From Eumeta japonica (taxonomy: Eukaryota > Arthropoda > Insecta > Lepidoptera > Psychidae): a stretch of 64,000 bases of DNA. This document shows, piece by piece, positions 47,401 through 58,600 of this stretch. Numbering within the stretch: position 1 is the first letter of the stretch; every line of letters begins with the position of its first letter. The stretch is from assembly GCA_005406025.1 (NCBI GenBank), contig BGZK01002064.1, positions 1 to 64,000 on the forward strand. The letters are read 5' to 3'. The notes under the pieces are model-generated. The model was not told the origin of the DNA. It was given only the letters and a program-made list of their open reading frames with translations, and did no database searches. The translations under genes were made by a program, and so were the position numbers.

Positions 47401-48230
47401 ATATAAAATTCATCATGAAATTTTTCAAAACGTGTTTTAATTTGTGAATACTCCATAATGTTGCCATAAAATTGATTTTATGTAACCCAAGTCTATATTT
47501 AATGTAGCGAAATACAAATCGTATAATGAAAATTGTTAGTGATAGCTGTTGTATCAATTTCAATAATTTAATCCAATATTCTAGTCTCATAAATAATTAA
47601 CCATTCCTTGCAAGAAATGTCTATTTTAATGGGGCATGATAACATTAATTATTAATGCAATAATAAAAGTGGTCCTTAAATTTCATGATTTGTATATATT
47701 TTGTTTCGAGATTTTGATACATTTTAATTCTTAAGATCCACATTGAATTTGCTTATACATTTTGTTTAAAGGAAAAGTAAATATTTGTTTTGTATGAAAT
47801 AAAAATGTAATTTGTAATGTAAATAATGTAATTATTTTTTTTGAAAATACAAGGGTAATCCAATGAAACTATGACCAGCAATACATTCACAGGGTTGGGA
47901 ATGATAACTATTGATTATACGTTTTCAATAGAATCCACCAATCTTGTAATAGACCAGATTTTTATGACCACCTTGTGGTCCTTTACATTTGAATTTTTTG
48001 GTTTTGTTGTTATTTTTGTTGAAATTTGAATTACTAATAATGTAACATTTCAATGAGGGTTTTCACACAATCGTTTTCGCAATAATTCCAATACTAAGTA
48101 GCTGTTTGAAGACATCAATTTGAAAGACTGTTTATAAATTGAAATACACATTATTTGTTACTCGGGTGTATTTCTTTACAAATTTGATGGATTCTATTGA
48201 AAAAAAAACCGGTCGAGTTAATGTTGTTAT
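44443..48230. other. long gene-free stretch downstream of RagA
   Basis: The first part is RagA 3' UTR; AATAAA at 44449-44454 is too close to the stop, and 44710-44715 is a better candidate signal. The remaining about 3.5 kb is very AT-rich. No conserved frame was recognised; 60-80-codon frames at 45418-45660 and 47342-47590 look random. Confidence 0.45.
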
Positions 48231-48231
48231 C

Positions 48232-48264
48232 GGCGTCAGGGTAGGCACCGCCTACCCTGACGCC
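48232..48264. repeat. perfect GC-rich hairpin, 15-bp arms, 3-nt loop
   Basis: GGCGTCAGGGTAGGC (48232-48246), loop ACC, then GCCTACCCTGACGCC (48250-48264). An island of GC in AT-rich DNA. It may be a relic of a MITE, as no gene is adjacent. Confidence 0.9.
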
Positions 48265-50970
48265 CGACGATTAAAAAATCAAAATATTCAAATATCTAAG
48301 TCATTACACAAAAAAAAATTTTTTTAGATAAAACTAAAATTAACCTTACGATCACATTAATTAATAATTACGCCCTCAAGGGGTATGGGTTTCTACTACA
48401 GATACCTAATCTTACCCACAGAGGGTTTTTGCCTAGTAGCGATTCTAACAAAGCAAAAATCTACTTCCACTATAATATTCAGTATCTTTTGCATGTAGAA
48501 CACATGCCAAAAATAGATTTCTTATACAAGCTATCAACGCCCAGACGTAAATTAAGACTTCCGCTCAAATGAATAACCGACAAAATTAAATCGTTTTGTG
48601 ATCTGAACACTTGTGCTTTTTAAATAGCGTTTTACAATTAATACATATATACCTACGCCATTATACGCTATCGTTATTCGAGCAACGATCAGGAATACAT
48701 TATTTTTATATTAGCTATGTTATTCTGTCGAGCAAATATTGAAAATGCTTAGATACGATTGTGAAATTTGTGACGAAAATGTTTGTTTATTAAAATTAAA
48801 TAGTAGTACAAACGCATTTAATCAATTTCCTTATACGGTTTTGTTTTCATTGTTATTCACAACTACGAAATCCGTTTGTAATTAATACGGGTAGGTTCAT
48901 TTGCATACTTTGACAAATGCGGTTAAAAAACACGACCAGCCAGAAAAACACTTTCGTGTCACGCATAAAATTATATGCTTTTGGTGAAACCAGTATCAAT
49001 TAGTCATTCCAAAGGAGATTGAAATCGTAATATTTTTCAACGTTTATTCGTTATAGTATTTTTCTCTTGGTAAACAAGAATTAGGTACTTGTTCAAGGAC
49101 ACTATGAAACTACCTCTTAGTTAAATATATCAAAATAATTTAGAAATGGTAGATTTTTATCGGAATGTGATATGTAGTATTTTCGAAAGCCATTTACAAA
49201 CTTCCATTCGGCCTTTTAGGACCTCATGCACAGAGTTCAAAATGACTTAATTTCTAGTATTGCAAAATTAAAGAACAAATACACTATACTTATTTTAAGG
49301 CGATCATTATTGATGAAACGTTGGATGTCAGTGAACAGCTCGTAGTTATATTGTAATATAATATATTGCAATATTTTGTACATTTCAAAATAGTCGACCG
49401 ATTCATAAAATATGTGGATGTCAATTTGGATCTCAGAATTATTTCACTGGGTTCAGCACTTTTGCGTGTCCTCGAAGAATATGACTGCTTATCCAAAATA
49501 ACAGGTCCAACATATGACGGCACGGCAGTAGGTATAGTTTAAAATCCGGCATTAGAAAGATGTACCCTCGTCTATTAATTGAATCAAATAATGTTTTACA
49601 GGCAGTTAACAATATTAATATAGGTAGATAACAATATTAATATAGACAGATAACAATGTTTATAATGTCTGCCACCGTAGTCCTGCCGCTACTAAAATTA
49701 ATTAATTAATAATTATTTTTTTTTTGCTTCTTATGTCAATTGCACATCGTAAGTACAAAACTTTCGAATCTGATGTTTTATACCTTAGGCAGTTACAATA
49801 AGCAGCGACCTTTGTTTTCAGCGACCTAAATTTTCTACTCTATGGAAATTAGACTAACGCCTGCAATTACAGGAAGATTCTCTAGTAATGTTTACCAACA
49901 AACGTCGAAAAAATTAAAATAAGACGGTTAACCCTATATGAATCTCGAAGGTTCTATTTCTTCCGAGATGTGAAGTAACTACTTCGCAAAGGTCGAGACC
50001 CAATTCCGTAGAAATTTAGAGAGAGACTCATGTCTGGTAGGAAACCACTATGCTAAAGCCTATATATTAAACTTCAGTTCAATGGAGCGTTTAGTGACTG
50101 TTTCAAGAACAAATGTTTTTTTCACGGCCTTTTTTATGAACCCTTAATATTAAATTCAATATTGATTGATTGATTGATGAAACATCTATACGCGCGTTGA
50201 AAGGACCGCAAATTATCAGTTTAATTATTATTTCTCCCGAAAATAGTCCTTACTCAAGATCACATGCAGTAGAGAATGATGGAACGAATTTGATAATGAA
50301 GGTTGGTAATGAGGAGAGATCCAGATTTGTATCTCTTCTCCTTACATTTTTATTTGTAATGATCATTATTGCTATGTAGTAGGGATAGCGTTCGGTGTTT
50401 TGATCGTGTGCTGGTGCCCTATAGACTGCCATTTCGTGTAAAATTCGCAATTACAATGACATAAAATGTAACGAAAATTTGCGGATATAGAAATAATGAC
50501 AGATATTATCGTCGATATTGACTCATTATATTGATTACCAGAAATGATCATTAAAGTGATAATGTGCAGGCCGCTTTGGACTGGGGTAAAACCAAGACGT
50601 TTCCAAATTCAATAGACGCTTGGTTTTGGCGTACGGCGCCTGCGCCCAGCGCTGTGCGCAGGTAGAGGAGACTACGAGTTGGCATGAGGCAATACCAAGC
50701 GTCTCACACTTCGGAAACATAGTTTTGACGTACGCCGTGTGCGTCTGTGTTGTTTATTTGCGTCTGCGTTGTGTATTTCCTCTTGTGATAAAGCATTTTG
50801 TAACAATAAACAATGATTTCTATACACAATATATAAAATGTTATATATTGTTTATAGAAATCTATACATGTTAAATAAATCAATATGTATATATATTATA
50901 TAAAATGATACATTATACAACAGTTTTGATGTTTCACATCTCCTGGGTGTGCCCTGATACACTCATTTTG
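48265..50970. other. gene-free stretch
   Basis: No gene recognised. It contains a three-copy 22-bp minisatellite at 49601-49666 and, at 50600-50740, a GC-richer patch with an inverted pair GACGCTTGGT (50615) / ACCAAGCGTC (50694) and near-duplicate TTTTGGCGTACGGCG / TTTTGACGTACGCCG pieces. Confidence 0.4.
49601..49666. repeat. 22-bp minisatellite, 3 units
   Basis: GGCAGTTAACAATATTAATA is followed by GGTAGATAACAATATTAATA and GACAGATAACAATGTTTATA, each unit 22 bp. Confidence 0.75.
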
Positions 50971-50974
50971 ACGT

Positions 50975-51490
50975 GACAACGTCTTATAAATTGGTTTGCC
51001 GGGTGACACTTCAAGAAAATGCGTTACGCTCCGCTCACGTTATGCGCTCACAATGAGAGCGAGTGAGAGGCACGCGTCCCTTCCACTCGGGCATGGTTAG
51101 CCCGCCTAAGAGCGAGAGAGACAGACATAAAAAGTGAAAGGCACGCGTCCCTTCCACTCAGATAGGAACAAGTTAAGTTGTAGTAAACGCTGTTTCATTG
51201 TACGCAAATGTATTGCAAGTTATTGTATGTATATTTGTATATAAATACGTATGTATGTGTAAAGGTAAAAATAAAATTTTGTTAATATGAAATTCAGTGC
51301 GAGATTCTTTGTATAAATTAATGTTTTAAATATAATTCTTTGTATAAATAAATGTTTTAAATTGTTACTATTATTTCATCCTTCTTCCTACTATACGAAT
51401 GAATATTCACATTAAAATGATTTTACCACTCAAAGTCGTTGTCACGTAAAACTTTCGCCCGTATACCGACTTTACAGGTAACCAATTTTT
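50975..51490 (-). repeat. dispersed repeat family R1, copy 2 (inverted)
   Basis: On - it reads TTGGTTACCTGTAAAGTCGG + TATACGGGCGAAAGTTTTACG + TGACAACG at one end and ATTTATAAGACGTTGTCACG + TCAAAA at the other, matching both ends of 15718-16105. Internally GAGTGGAAGGGACGCGTGCC + TCTCACT is duplicated (51070 and 51150). The middle differs from copy 1. Confidence 0.6.
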
Positions 51491-52105
51491 TTTTTTTTTC
51501 TATATAGACAGTCATGACATGTTTCGGTAGATATACCTACAGTGGATTTTATTATGCATCATTTTGTACATATTCATAATCTCCTCCAGTTATAAAACAA
51601 TTTTAACCATAGTCATAGTGGTTTCTGAGAAAAAAACAGCTTAGAACGTCTACGGAGAAATGTCGAACTAACAACCTTAGCTGACGTGTAAGTACAACGC
51701 ACGAAAGCGTCGCGATGGCGTAAAATAGGAACGCGGCGGAGAAGAAGGAAGGGGTCGAGAAGCGTAATGCCTGCGCTGTATACCTGCGTAGAATAGTAAA
51801 ATTCGTAGCCAATCCAGAGCGGCAAAGTTTCGTGCTCTTTACTGTAGAGGTCATTAATTCTTTTCACGACGTTCAATAAGTATCTACAATACAATTTTTC
51901 CTGGGAATTACTCTCAGCATTAGTAATAACGAGAAGAAGGAAGCGAGAGGGCAGAGGAGTGCTTTGGCCCTGTCTCCCGTCCCCCTGCCGTACACACCGA
52001 CTCGCTCGAACACGTCGTATGTAGATACTTAATATCAGTGTATTATCTAAGGATCAGATACATTCTGTGTTCAGTAGCGAAGTTTCGACCTCTAGTGATT
52101 TGTAC
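51491..52105. other. unclassified GC-richer segment
   Basis: 51620-52080 has higher GC and two overlapping - frames (83 and 93 codons) with no family resemblance, plus CTGTCTCCCGTCCCCCTGCC + GTACACACCG (about 51970-52000). It could be an old repeat or the promoter-proximal region of an unseen transcript next to the DRE pair. Confidence 0.3.
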
Positions 52106-52108
52106 ATT

Positions 52109-52138
52109 TATCGATAGATATGAATATATCTATCGATA
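52109..52138. promoter_or_regulatory. palindrome of two DREF sites (TATCGATA)
   Basis: TATCGATA at 52109-52116 and 52131-52138 sit in a perfect 12-bp-arm palindrome (ATCGATAGATAT / ATATCTATCGAT, loop GAAT). TATCGATA is the DNA replication-related element bound by DREF/BEAF in insects, common in housekeeping core promoters. No gene start is obvious within 500 bp, so activity is inference. Confidence 0.5.
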
Positions 52139-52237
52139 ATTTTTTTAACGATAGTGCGACATGGCTACATTCAAATGTTTTGAAGTTACAGCGACGTTTC
52201 TAGCCTCTTCCATCTCTTTTTTGACTAACATTAAAAC

Positions 52238-52318
52238 AAAATTTGCGTCCTTCGTCCTCTTTTTAACGTTTATTTAGGCTAAAACCCGTTAAAAGGAAGA
52301 CGTTGAACGCAAATTTTA
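52238..52318. repeat. imperfect 31-bp-arm inverted repeat
   Basis: AAAATTTGCGTCCTTCGTCC + TCTTTTTAACG pairs with CGTTAAAAGGAAGACG + TTGAACGCAAATTTT around an about 19-nt loop. Confidence 0.7.
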
Positions 52319-52549
52319 TTTTTAAAATGACTTTGTGTTAAATGGTAGTTTAAAAGAAGAAGAGGCTCTTAATATATCAAAATGGACGAAATATATTAAA
52401 AAACCTTTTAAATTCCAAAAGAAAGGGAGAAGTTGATGTTTTGAATGAATATTTAGTGTTTTTAAAATGTTATATCTAAAGTGCTTAAATAATATGACTT
52501 CCTTAATAAATGCTACATTTCAGGCCTTTGTCTTTCGACATTACAACAG

Positions 52550-52555
52550 TTTATT
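52550..52555 (-). terminator. possible polyadenylation signal of the THAP gene
   Basis: AATAAA on -, about 123 nt past the THAP stop codon. Confidence 0.45.
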
Positions 52556-52677
52556 AAAACCCTTGTTAAAATATCTAGTCTCAGTCTTATATACGCCTTA
52601 ATCTTCCCAACATTGTGCTAATCTCAATATTTCAGCTATGTAAATAAACAAATATTTTATGATAATATAGTATTCGT

Positions 52678-55600
52678 TTACTGTACAAATAAAATGCAAC
52701 ATCTCTCTGTAAGTTCGTTCTTAGTAGATATACCTAAATCTTTGTCGCTTAAGGATACTTTTTGCTCTCGAGCCTTAAGAAGATATTCCAGTTTATCGAT
52801 TTTTTTCTGGTATCTTCTATTCTGTGTCTGAATCCGTTTTATTTGTTTCCGTTGTTTTTTAATAACACGTTCTTTTATTTCAATAACAATGTGCAATTTT
52901 CGCTCCCGAGGTGTTAAAGGTGTTTGATCGTCTTCGTCAACGAACATGTTTCTTGTTTCTTGTTGATTATAATCTCTTGGTCTCTGTAACAATAGGAATA
53001 AGAATTTAAATATTTAAATAGATTAGATAAAAACAATACATTAATAGTTATCAATAAATATGTATTGTTGTATTAATGAAAAAGTAATAAGGTCATAAAA
53101 TAATAGAGGAATTATCACTTTACAGTTAATAATTTTATGAAGAAACAAATTTATTCACACTTATCACTCAATAAATGCCTGCATAGTTCCATACCCGACC
53201 CGAATGTCAAAATTAATCTCATTTAATCACCTTCTTGACTTCTAACAATCCAATCGCGCGCCTGATGATATTCCACTTTAAAAGAATTTGTTATTTACTA
53301 TATAAATGTATTATTTCAAAAATTCAACCTGCCTAGTTGTGTTTTACATTTTGATAATTTTTCATATGAGAATTTTAAAAAGATAACAAATAAGAACCTA
53401 GCTGGAGTTTCGTTTTCTACATAACTGATCATGTAAAATTTATTATTAGTAGAATTATCGTTAATTATTAATTATTATTATTAATAGAATTATTAAATAA
53501 TTCTACTAATAAAGGCATAAATGTCGCTATTACAATAGCGACATTTATGCCTTTTATAATTTATATTATTAATACATACAAACATTTATTGTGCCCGTTT
53601 TTTATCGACAAAATGCTATGGCTTATAAAGTCTATATTATTACACGTCACTGTTGTAACCTTATTACATTTAAAATCGTTTGTTCCTCGGGACACTTTTT
53701 CAATGCTATACAATTTATTTATACAATAAAATTATTTTCATTTTGAGTTCCTGTTACAGTCAGTACCATTTGTTCACCGGAAACCTTTTTAAGGTTAATA
53801 GCACTAACTTGAAACTTGCATACATTTTTATTGTTGTACTTCATGTACCTACACGCCTAATATGCGCTGTAATCTTTGTAAATAATGGGTTTTCTACAAA
53901 CAAAGAATCAGAGTTTCATTATCACAATAAAACTATAAAATTTCTTTATAACAGATTGGTATTTCTTTGGGGTCACTCGTAATTATATGAACTCAAAATG
54001 GGAGGAGCGTTTGACATAATATCGCCAAATCCAACAAATCTAATTAAGATGGAAATGTTAGGTCAATAGAAAATCGCATGTCAATATCTCCTTTAAAACA
54101 GCTATACCGAACACGTTCAACAATATTAATGTTTTGGAACAATTTATTAGCTAATAAGTATGAGGGATTTACCACGCGGAGGAGGTCAATCTAATGTATT
54201 ATTTTTCCATTCATTTTTGTTATATTCTCTACCTTTTTCAATGAGTTTCGTCCTACTATTATTTTTTTTTGGTTTCAAAAATTATCGACCCAGGTCTACA
54301 AGGGCGAAGTAGCTGCACTTCCTGCAACACCGAATCGTATATAAATGTCTTATTATACGTCAAGAAAATAATATCCAGTCATTCTTAAAGGAACATAAAT
54401 AATATATGTGCACAAATAAAAAATAATTTACATGATTAATTTTTTTTTAATGTGGATTTTACAGTTATGTTGAACCTATTGAACCTTACTATTGAACCTC
54501 TCTACCTAGCCCGCCTCCCTCCTCATAGAGGAAAAATTGCAGCAATTGATTGACTCCATTAATACTGATAATAAAACATAAACAAAATAATGTGAAATAC
54601 ATGATGGTTCACTCACTTCGCTCGATAACCAAACATCTATGGTTGGTATACTTTCAAGATTTAAATATCTTTTTCCAGATGGTTTAATTGCAAAATCCGT
54701 GTCCACAAAATGTGCTGAACATACAGTGCTCGTTTTAGTGGGAAACCATTTCGGTCTTCCTGTTGCTGTGATCCATTTTTCTTTAATACGTGGTTCATTT
54801 GGGAATCTTAAAGCATAAAATAATGGAATTATTAATAAATATTGATTGCGAAAACAAATATAGACGGTGTTTCAGTCAGGTGTTGTTTAAAGCATTGTTT
54901 CTTTTAAATATGAGCATAAAACAAATCAAATTATTGGTTTTGTTGAGATTTGTCAAACAAAATAAGCGGTATGTTTCAAAAACTTATAATTACAAAATGA
55001 CATCTATAAATTTGAAATTACTGTGGCATAACCGTACTGTGACCAATTTGGTTGGAGCACAAAAATTGGAAGGCTCGACTTATAGATGTATGGGATTTTT
55101 ATTCGACCGGAGAAATACCATACTCTCACAGAATAAGGACGTAAAGTAGCAATTCCGTTGTCGCTTATCGTTCAGTGAGAGCGAGTTCCGGTGGCCCATT
55201 CCCGTTTTTGCTTTTCCTTTAATCACATCTCCCCTTCATCAGATATCCTATTCCCTCCCAAGGGGTCGGCAACGAAATGGTGACTTCTGTAGAGTTGCGA
55301 ATATCCATCCCGATATTCACGATAATTCATCCCGATATTGGCCAAGCCCAAACAATACAAAAACAATAATATAATTTTATGTCATATACACAAACATACG
55401 CGCCGCGCTCACGTGATTGGTCCGTCCGCAGCGGGCCTCCAGCAGCCTACTGGGCATAATCCGCTCGTGATTTTCTTACTAGTATACTACATAGTAATTT
55501 GGTGAGCTACAAACAACTCGCGAGATGATTATACCTCATATACCTATTCTATTTGGCTTGGTACCGACTTCAAATTGATCAGTTGGTAGTAGTTAAAACA

Positions 55601-58600
55601 ATATTGTAAATAGATAAATAGGTTTGTTTAGGTAGGTATTGAGCTAAATTGTGTGTATATACATAGTAGAATATAAAATACGTGTGGTAGATAGGTTAAA
55701 TAAGGTTTTTAATTATTTTTATTGCACGCCTCACAAGCGGAGCGTTGAGGTGGTGCTCTACTCTCGACATGTCAAAAAACCCAGTCTTTCGAAACTTAAA
55801 TGACTTTTTTTTTACTAATATAACACTTACAGGGTAATATGAGTGCACTAATATCAAGTTAAATAATCTGTCTAGCACATATGGTATATTTTATAAATAA
55901 TTATTTTCTTTAATATAGTAAATAATAACATTAAAATCAATCATTGTTGGACGTCCGTCAGTCTGTGTTTATGGATCCATGTATGTGGCAGAGAATTGGT
56001 CGAAAATGTATCTTACCGGAATACTTTTTTTTATTATATAAAGTTATACCCTGTACTGATTCCTAGTTAATATTAGCGTTCTAAGCACTGTCGTTTAATT
56101 ACAATTTACAAAAAACTAAAAAAAGGCTGTGTATTGCACGCCTCACAAGCGGAGCGTTGAGGTGGTGTTTGTATTAGGGATGTTACGAATGTGTTATTTT
56201 AGACATTCGCGAATGCGAATGCGAATGCGAGTATTTGGAATGCGAATGTGCGAGTGCGAATGCGAATGCGAGTATTTGGAATGCGAATGTGCGAGTGCGA
56301 ATGCGAATGTTTAGAAAAAAGGCATAAAAAAACATCAAGTTATGCTTTTAATCATCGGTTTTTAATTAATTTAATAATCAAATTTTAGTAATGGCAAATT
56401 ATATTTTAAAAATAATAATTTCGCAGCTTTATCACCCATGAGTCTATTTTTTAGAGGCTCGTATATCAGGCCAGCTGCACTAAATAATTGCTCGCTTGGT
56501 ACACTGGCAGGAGGAGCGCTGAGGTACATACGAGCCAGTTCTGTCAATTTGTCAAATTTGGCTTTGGATTTCCACCAGTCCAAAGGATTTTCATTCAGCG
56601 AAATTCGTTTCTCTTTTAAATATGACTTTAATTGTGATTTTATTTGACATAGAATCGTATCTTCTGGTTCAGTTTCATCATCATAATTATCGCCATCGCT
56701 TGAGGAATCCAAAATTCTCGCCAGATTTGTGATGAGGCTTTTAGTAGGGTAATCAGCACTTGTAGAAGGCTCATTATCATCGATAGACTTCGTGTTCTTC
56801 GGCTTTTTACCACTTGAAATTGAAGATGAACGATTTTGATTTAATAAACAAAGCGCAAGTTTGATGATCTCGGTATTGACATTATCTTTCACAATATCAA
56901 TAAAGAATTTGTTCTTGTATCGAGGGTCCAAGGAAGTCGCATAGTAAACAAAGGGTCATTTTCAAGGTTGCAAAACTTCTTATTCATTTGAGTTTTTAAC
57001 TCTTGAGTAAAGTTTTGCATGATATTATCAACAGTATCACCTTCAACTGGTAGGTTTAGGTCTTCAATACCTTTTTTTAACATGTAAATAATCGGAATAA
57101 CTGATGAAATTGAAGAATCAGAACTGCTTAAGTTACGGGTGGCTTCTTCAAATGGTTTAAGTATTAATACACAATTTTCTATAGCTTTATATTCATCAGA
57201 CGATAAATTGGGAACATTGTTGCTATTGCCATATATAGCTAAAGCATCCTTGAGTTTTAAGAACCTTTGAAACATGTAGAAGGTGCTGTTCCATCTAGTT
57301 GAACAATCTTTTATAACAGTTAATGGTACTTGATCTGGGTTTAGGCGCAACTGGACTTTAGATAATTGGTCTTGAGCAATAGTCGAGTGATTAAAATGTC
57401 CTGCAATCTTATTACATTTCTGGGTCAGAGCTACTAAATATTCTTGTGAATTTAATGCAGTTTTTATATTTGTTTGTAGTTTATGAACGGTGCAATCTAT
57501 ATCTTTAAAACCAGCCAAATTTACAAAGGCACGCTTCATATTTGAGCCTTCATCCCTTACCATGCAATGAACTTGTTCCTTAAGTATGTTCCACTCATTC
57601 AGCATCGATTCGAATTTACTTGCAATCACATCACCCGTGTGTCGTTCGTCAAATTCCTCACATTTTAAAATAATGCTTAGACGATTAAAGTTAGCTGTTA
57701 TGCCGTGGCAAGTCAAACTGAGGATTGAAACGTTAGCAGCTGGCTCGGACCAAATGTCGGTTGTGAACGACATGAATTTCAAATCACTCAAGATGAATTT
57801 AACTTTGTTTGCCACTTTTGCATACAATTCTTGGCTATGCTCAGTAAAAAAATTGCGTCCTTTTAAGGTATATTGTGGTGCCACCAGTTGCATTAATCTT
57901 CGGAAACCCACATTCTCAACAAAGTTGAAGGGCAAACTGTCTAACGCTATCATTTCACTTATTCGGTAATCAATTTGTTGCGACAATGGATGCTTAGCGT
58001 CCCATTGCTTCTTTTTCATAATAGATTCTTCAATAGATAATTGTTTTTTTACCTCTTTAAGTGGCGTTTCCGGAGAAATAATCATTTTAGAAGCCTGAAG
58101 TTCTGTTTCTGCACGTATTAACAACTCGAACTCTTCGGCATGAACGGCTTTCAAATGAGTTCGCAGCCCCGAAGTAGTACGCCCAGCGCGTGAATACACT
58201 TTTTCACATATATTACACTTCGCACGATTTTTATCAAAAGGTGTGAAGTATCGCCATATTTCACTCTTCTTTCCCGGCGCCATCATACAAAGATATAGTT
58301 CTTATTAAACACGTCTAATAACTCGTCCAAACTAAAAATAATTCACGACTCGAAACTTTGTTCATTCTCTTGGTCACAAATACAATATCTGCGTATCGAT
58401 TGTTTGACAAGTGAATCACTCAGTGACAGTGACAAATCAATTGAAGCTTTCTATTGGTTAAACTCACATGCGCCGACGCGCTACGCTCCGCCCACTCAAA
58501 CTTGTCTCGACCTGCATACACTCGCATTTCATGCAAACATTCGCATTGTTTGATGCGAATGCGAGTGGTAATGCGAGTGTTTAAAAGGATGCGAATCATT

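Noticed and set aside
51603..51894. Two overlapping - ORFs of 83 and 93 codons
   Set aside because: Different frames, no domain, no splice or promoter context; probably repeat or regulatory DNA.
54790..55149. 119-codon + ORF
   Set aside because: Overlaps the THAP exon-2 start on the other strand; biased Leu/Lys/Asn composition and no recognisable domain. Kept as non-coding unless transcripts appear.
57586..57969. 127-codon + ORF
   Set aside because: Antisense shadow of the hAT transposase.
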